Positions 44,173-54,326 are shown, numbered from the stretch's first letter. The stretch: 64,000 bases of DNA from Amphritea balenae (GCF_003858655.1 NZ_RQXV01000001.1:744001-808000), one strand, 5' to 3'. Notes: generated by a model not told the origin, from the sequence alone. Translations and numbers: made by a program.

Positions 44173-45915
44173 TTACTTAGTTGCACCTTCTTTCCAGCTT
44201 TGTAGCAGATCTTGATAGGCAACGGTTTCACCCTGAGGTTTTTCGATAGCCAGCTTCGCTTTCGGAGAACCTGGCTGACTCAACCACTCCTGAGGATCAA
44301 CTTTAGGATTCAGTTTAGGGCCACACTCACCCTGGACACCGGCACGTTCAAGGCGCTTCAGTACCTTATCTTGCGCAGTTGCCAGACCATTAAGTGCTTC
44401 CTGAGGAGTCTTCTCACCATTAGCTGCTTCAGCAATATACTGCCACCACAATTGAGCCAGCTTAGGATAGTCAGGCACGTTGGTTCCTGTAGGTGTCCAC
44501 TGCGTACGAGCAGGACTACGGTAGAACTCGACTAAACCACCCAGCTTAGGAGCCGCTTCTGTCATAGCGTCAGAGAAAATATCTGACTCACGAATCGGCG
44601 TCAGACCCACTAGCGTTTTCTGCAACGATACGGTCTTAGACACCGTAAACTGCGCGTATAACCAGGCTGCCAGACGACGCTCTTTCGGCGTAGACTTCAT
44701 AAAGGTCCATGAGCCGGTATCCTGATAACCCAGCTTCATGCCCTCTTCCCAGTATGGGCCCTTAGGCGATGGTGCCATACGCCATTTTGGTGTGCCATCT
44801 TCATTAACAACCGGCAAACCTTCTTTTGTCATACTCGCTGTAAAGGCGGTATACCAGAAAATCTGCTGAGCAACGGCACCTTGCGCCGGTACCGGACCTG
44901 CTTCTGAGAATGTCATACCCTGAGCTTGTGGTGGTGCATAATCACGCAACCAGTCAACATACTTAGTCGTTGCATATACTGCAGCAGGACCGTTAGTTGC
45001 GCCGCCACGAGAAACACTTGAACCTACAGGTTTACAACCATCGACCCGGATACCCCACTCATCAACAGGCAAACCATTTGGCAGACTCTTATCACCCGCC
45101 CCTGCCATTGAGAACCAGGCATCAGTGAAACGCCAACCCAGAGACGGATCTTTTTTACCATAATCCATATGACCGTAGACACGTTCACCATCAATCTCTT
45201 TTACATGTACGGAGAAGAATTCGGCGATATCTTCATAGGCAGACCAATTCTTTGGTACACCTAACTCATAACCATAAATACCTTTAAACTGCTTTTTCAG
45301 ATCTTCACGCTCAAACCAGTCGGCACGGAACCAATAGAGGTTTGCAAACTGCTGATCAGGCAGTTGATAGAGTTTGCCATCAGGACCAGTCGTAAAATCA
45401 AGGCCGATGAAATCAGGCAGATCAAGGGTAGGCAACGTATAGTCTTTACCATCCCCGGCCATCATGTCTGATACAGGCACAACTTTGCCGTAACGGAAAT
45501 GAGTTCCGATCAGATCAGAGTCATTGATATAAGCATCATAAATATTTTTATCAGACTGCATCTGGGTTTGCAGTTTTTCAACAACATCACCTTCCTGAAT
45601 AAGGTCATGTACAACCTTAATCCCTGTTAACTCTTCAAATGCCTTGGCCAAAACCTTGGACTCATATTCATGAGTCGCAATGGTTTCAGATGCAACATTG
45701 ATGGTCATACCACGGAAAGGTTTAGCTGCTTCAGCAAACCACTTCAGCTCTTCCAGCTGTTCAGCTTCGGACAAAGTAGACTTCACAAATTCAGTACTTA
45801 CCCACTGCTTTGCGGCATCACTATATTGATCAGCCTGAACATAAGAGCTCATGTTTGCAGCAGATACAGCAGCACTCAGAATAAGCAACTTTGACCAGTT
45901 ATTATTGTTTTTCAT
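44173..45915 (-). CDS. glpV: Glycerol ABC transporter substrate-binding protein
   Basis: 580-residue periplasmic precursor with a signal peptide ending near SSYVQAD. It is much larger than most family-1 sugar-binding proteins (about 420), as is typical of GlpV of the Rhizobium-type glycerol importer. The core shows RGMTINVASETIATHEYE, QPLPDQQFANLYWFRADW-like strands and GSWTFMKSTPKERRLAAW. Last gene of a six-gene importer operon; a 163-bp gap after glpU may hold a processing site or internal promoter. Confidence 0.9.
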   Translation of the reverse strand: MKNNNNWSKLLILSAAVSAANMSSYVQADQYSDAAKQWVSTEFVKSTLSEAEQLEELKWFAEAAKPFRGMTINVASETIATHEYESKVLAKAFEELTGIKVVHDLIQEGDVVEKLQTQMQSDKNIYDAYINDSDLIGTHFRYGKVVPVSDMMAGDGKDYTLPTLDLPDFIGLDFTTGPDGKLYQLPDQQFANLYWFRADWFEREDLKKQFKGIYGYELGVPKNWSAYEDIAEFFSVHVKEIDGERVYGHMDYGKKDPSLGWRFTDAWFSMAGAGDKSLPNGLPVDEWGIRVDGCKPVGSSVSRGGATNGPAAVYATTKYVDWLRDYAPPQAQGMTFSEAGPVPAQGAVAQQIFWYTAFTASMTKEGLPVVNEDGTPKWRMAPSPKGPYWEEGMKLGYQDTGSWTFMKSTPKERRLAAWLYAQFTVSKTVSLQKTLVGLTPIRESDIFSDAMTEAAPKLGGLVEFYRSPARTQWTPTGTNVPDYPKLAQLWWQYIAEAANGEKTPQEALNGLATAQDKVLKRLERAGVQGECGPKLNPKVDPQEWLSQPGSPKAKLAIEKPQGETVAYQDLLQSWKEGATK

Positions 45916-46014
45916 ATCAACCTCATAGATGAAGATTGCAATTTATTGGTGCAACAGCCGACCTGTCAGGCCAGTCATTGCGGGCTCTACCCCGAAAGGC
46001 AAAAACTAAAGCTT

Positions 46015-46041
46015 CATGCATTCCATGCATTCCATGCATTC
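46015..46041. repeat. 9-bp tandem repeat CATGCATTC, three copies
   Basis: Three exact copies in the glpU-glpV gap. Function unknown; possibly only slippage. Confidence 0.85.
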
Positions 46042-46078
46042 AGCCGGTCATCAACACACACTATGTCTAATAGAGTGA

Positions 46079-46351
46079 TCATCCCCAACGCAGGACTATC
46101 GCCAGCCATACACAGGAAATTCCTAACGCGATCCACAGGCTCATTTCTGAGAAACCGGCAAACAGCAGGTGAATATACGCACTTGCCAGTAAGCCTATGA
46201 ATAAGCGATCACCACGGGTTGTTTCGATGGGTAAGAACCCCTTCCTTTCAACACAGGGCGATTTAATTTCATACACAGTCATACAGATCAAAATTACGGC
46301 AATTGAGATAAAGAAAACTGCCGTAGGTAATGTCCAAGCCATCCAGTTCAT
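46079..46351 (-). CDS. glpU: DUF2160 small membrane protein of the glycerol importer
   Basis: 90 residues with three predicted helices (about 7-27, 44-60, 66-85). DUF2160 proteins occur in glpSTPQUV-type clusters between the permease and binding-protein genes, exactly as here. Role unknown; perhaps an accessory membrane subunit. GAGG lies 8 nt before the ATG. Confidence 0.82.
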   Translation of the reverse strand: MNWMAWTLPTAVFFISIAVILICMTVYEIKSPCVERKGFLPIETTRGDRLFIGLLASAYIHLLFAGFSEMSLWIALGISCVWLAIVLRWG

Positions 46352-46365
46352 AACTAATACCTCAA

Positions 46366-47172
46366 TTACACGCGTCCGAGAGCAAAACCTTTTGCCACAT
46401 GATTTCGTACAAACCAGATAACCAGTAATCCTGGAATAATGGTCAGTACGCCTGCTGCAGAAAGTACGCCCCAGTCAATGCCGGTAGCGCCTACAGTACG
46501 GGTCATAATTGCCGCAATTGGTTTAGCTTCTACAGAGGTAAGCGTTCTGGCGAGCAACAGTTCAACCCAGGAGAACATAAAGCTAAAGAATGCTGTCACC
46601 CCGATACCTGAACCGATCATCGGCAGGAATATCTTGATAAAAAACTTATGAAAGCTATAGCCATCGATGTAAGCTGTTTCATCAATTTCACGCGGCACAC
46701 CTGACATAAAGCCCTCCAGAATCCAGACCGCCAATGGCACGCTGAACAGACAGTGCGCCAGAGCAACCGCCAGGTGGGTATCAAACAGACCAACCGATGA
46801 ATAAAGCTGGAAGAAAGGCAGCAGAAACACTGCAGGCGGCGCCATACGGTTCGTCAGTAGCCAGAAAAACAGATGCTTGTCACCGGTAAACTTATATCGG
46901 CTAAAGGCATAGGCAGCAGGTAGCGCTACAACCAACGTAATAACCATATTCATGGTCACGTATAGCATTGAGTTCACATAACCCATGTACCAGGTCGGAT
47001 CGGTAAAAATCACCGCATAATTATCAAAGGTAAAGTTTTCAGGCCACAGCGTTAGTGTGCCAAGAATCTCTTCATTGCTTTTAAATGACATATTCAGAAG
47101 CCAGTAAATTGGCAATAGAACAAAAAATATATAAGCGCTAATACCCAGCTTTTTCTTTGTTTGTTTATTCAT
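46366..47172 (-). CDS. glpQ: Glycerol ABC transporter permease
   Basis: 268-residue inner-membrane permease with six predicted helices. ATG at 47172 has AGGAG 7 nt upstream and is preferred over an earlier start. The EAA-type cytoplasmic loop EIDETAYIDGYSFHKFFIKI contacts the ATPases. Partner of GlpP. Confidence 0.92.
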   Translation of the reverse strand: MNKQTKKKLGISAYIFFVLLPIYWLLNMSFKSNEEILGTLTLWPENFTFDNYAVIFTDPTWYMGYVNSMLYVTMNMVITLVVALPAAYAFSRYKFTGDKHLFFWLLTNRMAPPAVFLLPFFQLYSSVGLFDTHLAVALAHCLFSVPLAVWILEGFMSGVPREIDETAYIDGYSFHKFFIKIFLPMIGSGIGVTAFFSFMFSWVELLLARTLTSVEAKPIAAIMTRTVGATGIDWGVLSAAGVLTIIPGLLVIWFVRNHVAKGFALGRV

Positions 47173-47244
47173 TATGTTTCTCCTACTTGTAGTCGCAGAG
47201 CCAAGTACAAGGGATTGTTTATTCATTGAAGTCATTTCGCCCCC

Positions 47245-48111
47245 TTACTTCGCCTTGTCCAAGTGAGAAATAGTTGTAAAGAACAACCAGCTAACCAACA
47301 GTACAATCAGGAAGTAAATCAATGAGAAAGCTGCCGCCGGCCCCACATCAAACTGTCCAATCGCCATCTGTGTCAGCGTCTGACTAAGGAAGGTTGTCGA
47401 GTTACCCGGACCACCGCCAGTCAGAACGAAAGGCTCGGTATAGATCATGAAGCTATCCATAAAGCGCAGCAGTACACCGATAACCAGCACGCTTTGTAAC
47501 TTAGGTAACTGTATATAGCGGAAGATTGCCCAGCCAGATGCCCGGTCAATACTAGCCGCCTGATAATAGGCATCCGGGATAGCACGTAGGCCGGAATAAC
47601 AGAGCAGCGCCACCAGAGAGGTCCAGTGCCAGACATCCATCAACAGTACGGTGAACCAGGCATCAATAGGATTTGATGCATAGTTATAATCGATACCTAT
47701 ACTGGTAAGCGCCCAGCCGAACAAGCCGATATCTGTGCGGCCAAACACCTGCCAGATAGTACCGACAACATTAAGAGGGATTAGCAGAGGGATCGCCAAC
47801 AAGATCAGGCACAACGAAGCACCTCGCCCCTTAGTCGGCATCATAAGCGCCACCGCAATACCCAGTGGAATCTCAATTAGCAGAACAAAAAACGAAAAGA
47901 TAAACTGCCTGACTAACGAATCCTGTAACCGTGGATCCTGCAGAATTTCCCGATACCACTCGGCTCCGACAAAATAGGCAGTATTGACATCAAATATATC
48001 CTGAACTGAATAGTTCACCACTGTCATCAGTGGCACAACAGCCGAAAAAGCAACTAAAAGTACGACCGGAAGTACTAAGAACCAGGCTTTGTTATTCTCA
48101 ACTTTATTCAT
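47245..48111 (-). CDS. glpP: Glycerol ABC transporter permease
   Basis: 288-residue permease, six predicted helices, EAA loop AYYQAASIDRASGWAIFRYI. Its start overlaps the stop of glpT by 4 bp, so the two are co-translated. Forms the channel with GlpQ. Confidence 0.92.
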   Translation of the reverse strand: MNKVENNKAWFLVLPVVLLVAFSAVVPLMTVVNYSVQDIFDVNTAYFVGAEWYREILQDPRLQDSLVRQFIFSFFVLLIEIPLGIAVALMMPTKGRGASLCLILLAIPLLIPLNVVGTIWQVFGRTDIGLFGWALTSIGIDYNYASNPIDAWFTVLLMDVWHWTSLVALLCYSGLRAIPDAYYQAASIDRASGWAIFRYIQLPKLQSVLVIGVLLRFMDSFMIYTEPFVLTGGGPGNSTTFLSQTLTQMAIGQFDVGPAAAFSLIYFLIVLLVSWLFFTTISHLDKAK

Positions 48112-49208
48112 TCTGAATCCCCCTCTACCAGGTATTCATCGACGTAAAGCTTTAGCCATTGCTTGGGAAAGCTGACATAGGCTTTATGTTCAGGCACTTG
48201 CTGATCTTCATCCAAACGTGCTTTTAAGCTACGCCCTTTCAGGTCCAGAGTGACAATTTTATAGGTACCCAGATCTTCAACATGGGTAACAGCACACTCG
48301 TAAGATCCGGTAATAGATTCAACGGAAACATGCACAAACTCAGGCCGGATACCAATTTTCAGGTTACTACTCGGAATTTGTTCCAGAAAATCCTGAAGCC
48401 CTTCATCCAGCGACACTTTAAGGCCATCAAATTCAACACCGCTTTCGCTGCGTTTCACTTCGATAAAGTTCATGCCCGGACTCCCGATAAAGTAGCCCAC
48501 AAAGGTATGATTAGGTTTTTCGAACAACTCACGTGGCGTACCAAACTGTACTATCTGACCGCCATACATCAGTGCGATTTTGTCAGCAAAGGTCGCCGCC
48601 TCTAACTGATCATGAGTGACGTACACCATAGTGAGATTAAACTGTTCATGAATCTGTTTCAGTTTACGTCGTAGTTTCCACTTCAGATGTGGATCGATAA
48701 CGGTCAGCGGTTCATCAAAAAGAATGGCGGATACATCATCCCGCACTAACCCCCGCCCCATAGAGACTTTTTGCTTTTCATCGGCGGTGAGGTTTTTCGC
48801 CTTATTCTTCAGTACGTCCTGCAGCTCAAGAATTTCAGCAATCTCAAGAACCTTTTTCTGAACCTTAGATTCACGGACTTTCATATTTCGTAAAGGGAAA
48901 GCCAGATTATCAAATACTGTCATTGAGTCATAAATGACAGGAAACTGGAAAACCTGAGCAATATTTCGCTCTGCCGGACTTAACTCATTGACCCGCTGAC
49001 CATCAAACAGCACTTCGCCCTCTGAAGGTGATAACAGGCCTGAGATAATATTAAGCAAAGTACTTTTGCCACAGCCTGAAGGGCCCAGTAGCGCATAAGC
49101 TCCACCCTGATCCCATACATGATCCATTTCCCGAATAGCATACTCAGTGTCAGACTGCGGATTAGCACTGTAGCTATGCGCTAGTGTTTTCAGATGTATT
49201 TCAGCCAT
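48108..49208 (-). CDS. glpT: Glycerol ABC transporter ATPase, degenerate signature
   Basis: 366-residue ATPase; ATG at 49208 lies one base after the glpS stop, and the earlier in-frame start is discarded. Walker A GPSGCGKS (42-49), catalytic Glu at 166 in ILFDEP and H-loop His199 in VYVTHD are intact, but the usual LSGGQ signature is LTADE (140-144). Its missing signature is complemented by GlpS, giving one competent ATP site in a GlpS-GlpT dimer. C-terminal TOBE-like regulatory region. Not to be confused with the unrelated glycerol-3-phosphate antiporter GlpT of E. coli. Confidence 0.9.
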   Translation of the reverse strand: MAEIHLKTLAHSYSANPQSDTEYAIREMDHVWDQGGAYALLGPSGCGKSTLLNIISGLLSPSEGEVLFDGQRVNELSPAERNIAQVFQFPVIYDSMTVFDNLAFPLRNMKVRESKVQKKVLEIAEILELQDVLKNKAKNLTADEKQKVSMGRGLVRDDVSAILFDEPLTVIDPHLKWKLRRKLKQIHEQFNLTMVYVTHDQLEAATFADKIALMYGGQIVQFGTPRELFEKPNHTFVGYFIGSPGMNFIEVKRSESGVEFDGLKVSLDEGLQDFLEQIPSSNLKIGIRPEFVHVSVESITGSYECAVTHVEDLGTYKIVTLDLKGRSLKARLDEDQQVPEHKAYVSFPKQWLKLYVDEYLVEGDSE

Positions 49209-49209
49209 C

Positions 49210-50301
49210 TTAAGCCCCCTTATGCAGGCGACCAGGTGCCTGAAGCATCTTGCCATCCAGCCCAAACATGAACAGTTTGTGGGTCGGCAAATAAACTTTG
49301 ATTGGTGTATCCGTGTGATACTCGTGCACGCCAGACAGCTGCAACACTAAACTGAAGTGTTCATTTTTTACGTGCATAAAGGTTTCTGAACCGCTGATTT
49401 CAGCAACCTCCACTCTGACAGATATTTCCAGATCATCATCGGCATGGGGTACAAGCCCGATATGACTTGGACGAACACCACAGTAATAATCACCCGGCTT
49501 AAAGCCACGCAGATCCTGATTCAACGGAAAGTGAACAAACTCATCAAAGGTCACTTCGGATTCCGAGACAAAACCCTTGATCAGATTAATCGGCGGCTCG
49601 CTAAATAACCCGGCAGCATCGACATTAACCGGAAAGCGATAAACATCAGATGAGATACCCGATTGAATAATCCGGCCTTCATGCAAAAGCGTGGTAGTTC
49701 CACCAAGCGCCAGCGCTTCATTTGGCTCGGTAGTGGCATAAACAGCAATTGAGTTACGTACTTTCAGTAGCTCGCGAATTTCCTGACGAAGTTCTTCCCG
49801 CAACTTGTAATCGAGGTTAACAAGCGGCTCATCGAACAAAATCAGGCTGGCATCTTTTACCAGTGCGCGGGCCATCGCCGTTCGCTGCTGCTGCCCACCT
49901 GACAATTCCAAAGGTCGTCGCTGCAAGAATTGCTCTATATGCAGCATTTCCGCAGTTTCTTTAACACGTTGATTAATTTCTGATTCCGAGGCTTTTTCCA
50001 GACGCAGAGGAGAGGCAATATTTTCGAACACAGTCCAGTTGGGGTAATTAATGAACTGTTGATACACCATTGAGATGTTGCGCTGCTGAACCGGCACGCC
50101 AGTTACATCAACACCGTTCATCATGACACGCCCTTCAGTTGGTTTATCCAGGCCAGCCATCAAACGCATCAAAGATGTTTTTCCTGCCAGGGTCCGCCCT
50201 AAAAGGACGTTAAACGAACCAGGTTCAAGCGTTATATTCGCATCATCAATGTAATACTCACCATCAACAATACGCGATACGTTTTGAAGAGAAAGAGACA
50301 T
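49210..50301 (-). CDS. glpS: Glycerol ABC transporter ATPase, no H-loop His
   Basis: 363-residue ATPase, first gene of the importer operon. Walker A GRTLAGKT (35-42), signature LSGGQ (133-137) and Glu158 in ILFDEP are kept, but the H-loop His is replaced by Thr (YATTEPNEA, T191). It can lend its signature to GlpT but cannot itself form the usual His switch. A GlpR-like operator is 86 bp upstream. Confidence 0.92.
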   Translation of the reverse strand: MSLSLQNVSRIVDGEYYIDDANITLEPGSFNVLLGRTLAGKTSLMRLMAGLDKPTEGRVMMNGVDVTGVPVQQRNISMVYQQFINYPNWTVFENIASPLRLEKASESEINQRVKETAEMLHIEQFLQRRPLELSGGQQQRTAMARALVKDASLILFDEPLVNLDYKLREELRQEIRELLKVRNSIAVYATTEPNEALALGGTTTLLHEGRIIQSGISSDVYRFPVNVDAAGLFSEPPINLIKGFVSESEVTFDEFVHFPLNQDLRGFKPGDYYCGVRPSHIGLVPHADDDLEISVRVEVAEISGSETFMHVKNEHFSLVLQLSGVHEYHTDTPIKVYLPTHKLFMFGLDGKMLQAPGRLHKGA

Positions 50302-50386
50302 TATGTTGTCCTTTATTATTCTTATTCATTGTTCCTCACATGTAACAGCACTTGCTCAAATTTGTGAGGCAAATCCGAAAACGAAT

Positions 50387-50400
50387 GTTCGTTAACGAAC
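50387..50400. promoter_or_regulatory. GlpR operator of the importer operon
   Basis: Perfect 14-bp palindrome GTTCGTTAACGAAC, matching the TTCG/CGAA arms of E. coli GlpR operators. An additional AACGAA half-site precedes it. Lies between divergent glpS and the activator gene. Confidence 0.8.
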
Positions 50401-50531
50401 TTACATAATGACACAACACTTAAAAAAATAAAGAAAAATTATAATAATTTTATAAGCTACTGATATTTAGCGATATTATTTTAATTCACAATTTCCTTTC
50501 CGCACAATTACATTTCCTTTTCGAATAGCAC

Positions 50532-50581
50532 TGTTCATTAAAGTGCTTAGCATGAACAATTTTGAACACTTTATATGAACA
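50532..50581. promoter_or_regulatory. Long dyad upstream of the DhaR-like gene
   Basis: TGTTCATTAAAGTG (50532-50545) and CACTTTATATGAACA (50567-50581) are complementary but for one base, with a further TGAACA between (50553). A likely operator for the adjacent activator, possibly autoregulatory. Confidence 0.6.
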
Positions 50582-50646
50582 ATAATCACTACAAATTGAT
50601 CAGTTATCCATCTACACTGACCGCTTAATAAGCAAATACAAACGCT

Positions 50647-52536
50647 ATGAATAATAAAAATAAAACGCCGAATGAGCAGTTCCAGATGGTCAGTTCGTCC
50701 TGGCAGCGCTGCGACCTCTACGGTCTGAATCATGAGTCAGCAGCCGACCATACAGCTATCCCAAGCGGAGAAATCAGAGACCTGCAAGATGAGCACCAGT
50801 ACCTGTTGGGCACTACTGGCAAAGAAGTATTACCCTATTATGAAAACATTCTGGCTAATTCCAGCTGCCTGGTAATGCTTGCCGATCAAAGCGGCCAGGT
50901 ACTGAATTGCTGGGGGGATAAGCGCTTTATTAGCAACAAACAGAAACAGGCCCTTAATGAAGGCACTAACTGGTCAGAGCAAATAAACGGAACAAACGCT
51001 ATAGGCACAGCAATAGCAACCGGCCAGGCCGTTCAGATTCAACGGGATGAGCATTACCTGAAACATAATCGGTTTATGATCGGTTCTGCCGCACCGATCT
51101 ATGACACAAATAACAATCTTCTTGCCGTACTTGATGTTTCCAGTGACGCCTACCTGCCTCAGGCCCACACTTTTGGCATGGTTAAGATGATGTCACAGTC
51201 GGTTGAAAATCGACTTATCTATAGTAAGTTCAGCGAAGAACATTTTCTGATGAGCTTCAATACCAGCACCGAAAATCTGGACAGTCAGTGGATAGGATTT
51301 ATCGCTTTCAATGAAAACGGCACGATCATCTCAGCTAATAAACGTGCCGAGATGCTACTCAGATTTGAACTTGCTCTGAAGAGCGTCGAAGATATCTTTG
51401 GCTGCCAACTATTTGAGTTAAAGAATCAGCCTGAGGGACAACCCATTGCCGTTGTCGCACTCGGCAAATATAAAATGTACGCAACTATTCAACGGCCAGT
51501 AAAAGGCTACACTGTTGCACCTGATTACAGAGAACGGCAGCTGCAGCCAGAAGAACCAATGAGAACAATGCCACAAATAGCAATAAGCTACGGCGACCCT
51601 CAGGTTGATCGCAGCTTAAAAATGGCAACCACTGTCTTCGATAAAGATATTCCGATTTTACTACAGGGCGAAACCGGATCAGGTAAGGAAGAGTTTTGTA
51701 AACAGCTACATGCCAGTAGTAAGCGATTTCAGCACCCTTTCATCACAGTAAACTGCTCAGCAATTTCTGAACGAACTATTGATGCTGAACTGTTTGGCTA
51801 CGACTCAGACGAGCCGGGCAGCACAGGTCTGATCCGACAAGCGCATAAGGGCGTACTGTTTTTGGACGATATCAGTGAAATCCCTCTCTCAGTACAAAGT
51901 AAATTTCTGCGCGTCCTGGAAGATAAGAAGGTATCACCTCTGGGGTCTACTGCTTCAGTACCTGTGGATATTAAAATAATCTCCTCATCCAAACAGGATC
52001 TTAAAGAACTGATAGAGAAAGGCATGTTCAGAGATGATCTTTACTTCAGAATAAGTGGACTGAATATTCAGCTTCCAGCATTCAAAGAGCGTTCTGATAA
52101 ACAGGAACTGATAAAGCAGATCCATAAAGGTCTGCGTGAAACAGATCAACATGAATCACTCTCTGATGAAGTCATCAATCTACTGGAAAAACACCCCTGG
52201 CCCGGCAACTTCAGACAACTTAAGAACGTTATCTCCATCGCCCTTTCAATGGCTGGCAATGACAGCATCCAACCCTGGCATCTGCCAGATGACTTCTTCT
52301 CTGATAGCGATACACACCGAAACACTCAACGGGACAGAAACAATCAACCAAACACGGATCACCCTGAATCCTATGACCAGCAACTCTTAACATCGCACTC
52401 AGAAAGCCGCACCAATCAAGATACATTGCGGGAATACAACCTGAATAAAGGCAATATTTCGCGCACAGCAAAGGCACTTGGGATCAGTCGCAACACCTTG
52501 TATAAACGTTTAAAAGGCATGGGGGTAAGACAATAG
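50647..52536 (+). CDS. DhaR/AcoR-like activator without the GAFTGA motif
   Basis: 629 residues in the AcoR/DhaR layout: N-terminal SSWQRC module, a GAF domain with GTNAIGTAIATGQAVQ (about 110-190), a PAS-like region (about 210-290), an AAA+ domain (about 310-540) and a Fis-type HTH ending in LGISRNTLYKRLKGMGV. Walker A GETGSGKE and Walker B GVLFLDDI are present, but after ELFGYDSDE the sigma-54 contact motif GAFTGA is missing (residues 381-399). E. coli DhaR, of similar length, also lacks it and acts on a sigma-70 promoter. It likely controls the divergent importer in response to glycerol or dihydroxyacetone, by context. Confidence 0.85.
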   Translation: MNNKNKTPNEQFQMVSSSWQRCDLYGLNHESAADHTAIPSGEIRDLQDEHQYLLGTTGKEVLPYYENILANSSCLVMLADQSGQVLNCWGDKRFISNKQKQALNEGTNWSEQINGTNAIGTAIATGQAVQIQRDEHYLKHNRFMIGSAAPIYDTNNNLLAVLDVSSDAYLPQAHTFGMVKMMSQSVENRLIYSKFSEEHFLMSFNTSTENLDSQWIGFIAFNENGTIISANKRAEMLLRFELALKSVEDIFGCQLFELKNQPEGQPIAVVALGKYKMYATIQRPVKGYTVAPDYRERQLQPEEPMRTMPQIAISYGDPQVDRSLKMATTVFDKDIPILLQGETGSGKEEFCKQLHASSKRFQHPFITVNCSAISERTIDAELFGYDSDEPGSTGLIRQAHKGVLFLDDISEIPLSVQSKFLRVLEDKKVSPLGSTASVPVDIKIISSSKQDLKELIEKGMFRDDLYFRISGLNIQLPAFKERSDKQELIKQIHKGLRETDQHESLSDEVINLLEKHPWPGNFRQLKNVISIALSMAGNDSIQPWHLPDDFFSDSDTHRNTQRDRNNQPNTDHPESYDQQLLTSHSESRTNQDTLREYNLNKGNISRTAKALGISRNTLYKRLKGMGVRQ

Positions 52537-52614
52537 CCCAACTGTAAAACAATCCGAAAAGCCAGCTTTCTCAACAGAAGCTAACGCTCCCCCGCCATGT
52601 CATTTCAATAGTAG

Positions 52615-54093
52615 CTAGCTCTGCACCCGCCTTACAGCATCCTGCCAACCAGCATAAAAATCATCACGAGTTGCTTTAGACATCCCAGGCTCAAAACGCT
52701 TATCGCAGTGCCACATCGACTGCAACGTTTCCAGAGATTCAAACACTCCCGCTTGCAAGCCTGCCAGATATGCCACACCCAGAGCCGTAGTTTCAATAAT
52801 CTCCGGTCGGTCTACATTGGCACCCAGAATATCTGCCAGATGACTCAATACCCAGTTATTGGCAACCATACCTCCATCAACACGCAGGGTTGTCGGCCTA
52901 ACGCCATCACTTTCCATCGCCTTTTGCAGGTCTTTAGTCTGAAAGCATACCGATTGCAGACCCGCAGTCACTATCTCCTTAATACCGGTATCTCTAGTCA
53001 GACCAAAAATAGCTCCTCGCGCATTAGGGTCCCAATAAGGCGCCCCCAACCCGGTAAATGCCGGCACCATATAAACACCATGATCCAGTGGTGTTTGCTG
53101 CGCTAAAGGCTCTGCATCTGCGGCGCCTTTAATCAACTGCAAACCATCACGCAACCATTGAATAGTCGCACCGGCAATAAAAATACTGCCCTCTAATGCA
53201 TATGTAGGTTTGCCGTTAAGCCTGTAGGCGACAGTCGTCAGCAATCGGTTTTTTGATATCAGCGCCTTTTCACCGGTATTAAGCATCAGAAAGCAGCCAG
53301 TGCCATAAGTGCTTTTTGCCATCCCTTCATTAAAACAGGTCTGGCCAAACAGCGCGGCTTGCTGATCACCAGCAACCCCCAAAACAGGGACTTCCTCTCC
53401 CAGTAGCGTCTTACCCGTTACCCCAAAATGAGCTGCAGAATCCATCACCTCAGGCAGCATTGAAACAGGAATATCGAACAGTTCCAGCAGATCATCATCC
53501 CATTCCTGCGTATGGATATTGAATAACATAGTACGAGAAGCGTTTGTTGCATCTGTACGGTGCTCTTTACCTTCAGTCAGATGCCACAACAAATAACTGT
53601 CTACAGTGCCAAATACCAGCTCCCCTCGTTCAGCCCGTTCCCGGGCACCCGGTACTTCATTAAGTATCCAGCGAATCTTGGTCGCGGAAAAATAAGGATC
53701 AATCAATAACCCGGTTTTTGCGCTAATCAGTTCTGCACATCCCTGTTCAGTCAGAGACTGGCAATATTCATATGTGCGACGATCTTGCCATACAATAGCG
53801 TTATAGACAGGTTTGCCTGTTTTACGGTCCCAAACTATTGTGGTTTCCCGTTGATTAGTAATACCTACAGCGATCAGCTCTGAAGCTGATATAGCATTTT
53901 CACTCAACACCTTACGACAGGTTTCTAACACCGTACCCCAAAGGTCGTCGGGATTGTGTTCAACCCAACCGTCATTAGGAAAGTGTTGTGAAAACTCTTT
54001 CTGAGCCAGTCCGTGTACCCGCCCCTCTGTCGTAAACAGAACGGCTCTTGAACTTGTAGTACCTTGATCCACGGATAATATGTAACCAGACAT
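52615..54093 (-). CDS. glpK: Glycerol kinase
   Basis: 492-residue FGGY kinase phosphorylating glycerol to sn-glycerol 3-phosphate with ATP. ATG at 54093 starts directly before the P-loop-like strand [15 protein letters not shown]; the 21 upstream residues are discarded. [21 protein letters not shown] and DGGMVAN motifs are present. Transcribed divergently from glpR, with a GlpR-like operator in between. It traps glycerol delivered by the ABC importer; no glpF aquaglyceroporin is in the window. Confidence 0.97.
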   Translation of the reverse strand: MSGYILSVDQGTTSSRAVLFTTEGRVHGLAQKEFSQHFPNDGWVEHNPDDLWGTVLETCRKVLSENAISASELIAVGITNQRETTIVWDRKTGKPVYNAIVWQDRRTYEYCQSLTEQGCAELISAKTGLLIDPYFSATKIRWILNEVPGARERAERGELVFGTVDSYLLWHLTEGKEHRTDATNASRTMLFNIHTQEWDDDLLELFDIPVSMLPEVMDSAAHFGVTGKTLLGEEVPVLGVAGDQQAALFGQTCFNEGMAKSTYGTGCFLMLNTGEKALISKNRLLTTVAYRLNGKPTYALEGSIFIAGATIQWLRDGLQLIKGAADAEPLAQQTPLDHGVYMVPAFTGLGAPYWDPNARGAIFGLTRDTGIKEIVTAGLQSVCFQTKDLQKAMESDGVRPTTLRVDGGMVANNWVLSHLADILGANVDRPEIIETTALGVAYLAGLQAGVFESLETLQSMWHCDKRFEPGMSKATRDDFYAGWQDAVRRVQS

Positions 54094-54120
54094 GAACACA
54101 GCCCTATTGTTATTTTTTAT

Positions 54121-54154
54121 GTTCTTTATTGTTCGATAATGCACGAAAACGAAC
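54121..54154. promoter_or_regulatory. GlpR operator region of glpK
   Basis: GTTCTTTATT (54121) is followed by GTTCG (54131-54135) and CGAAC (54150-54154) in inverted orientation, matching arms seen before glpS and glpD. It lies just upstream of the glpK start. Confidence 0.65.
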
Positions 54155-54326
54155 AAACAGGCAACGAATAAGCTTCTTACTCGAACCTATCTATAAACTT
54201 AAATGGATGTCCGTTAACAATTCCAACCACTATATGCGATAATTTCCAGCATATTCAGTCGCCCATATAATGAGCTGAATCAGCCAGTTAAGCAAAGCCG
54301 AGATAGTAACTGAAAGGACTTTTATA

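Noticed and set aside
45916-46078. Possible gene in the glpU-glpV gap
   Set aside because: No frame with a ribosome-binding site on the minus strand; only a 9-bp repeat is visible.
50302-50646. Sigma-54 promoter for the glycerol importer
   Set aside because: No GG/GC-spaced -24/-12 element found on the minus strand, consistent with the GAFTGA-less activator.
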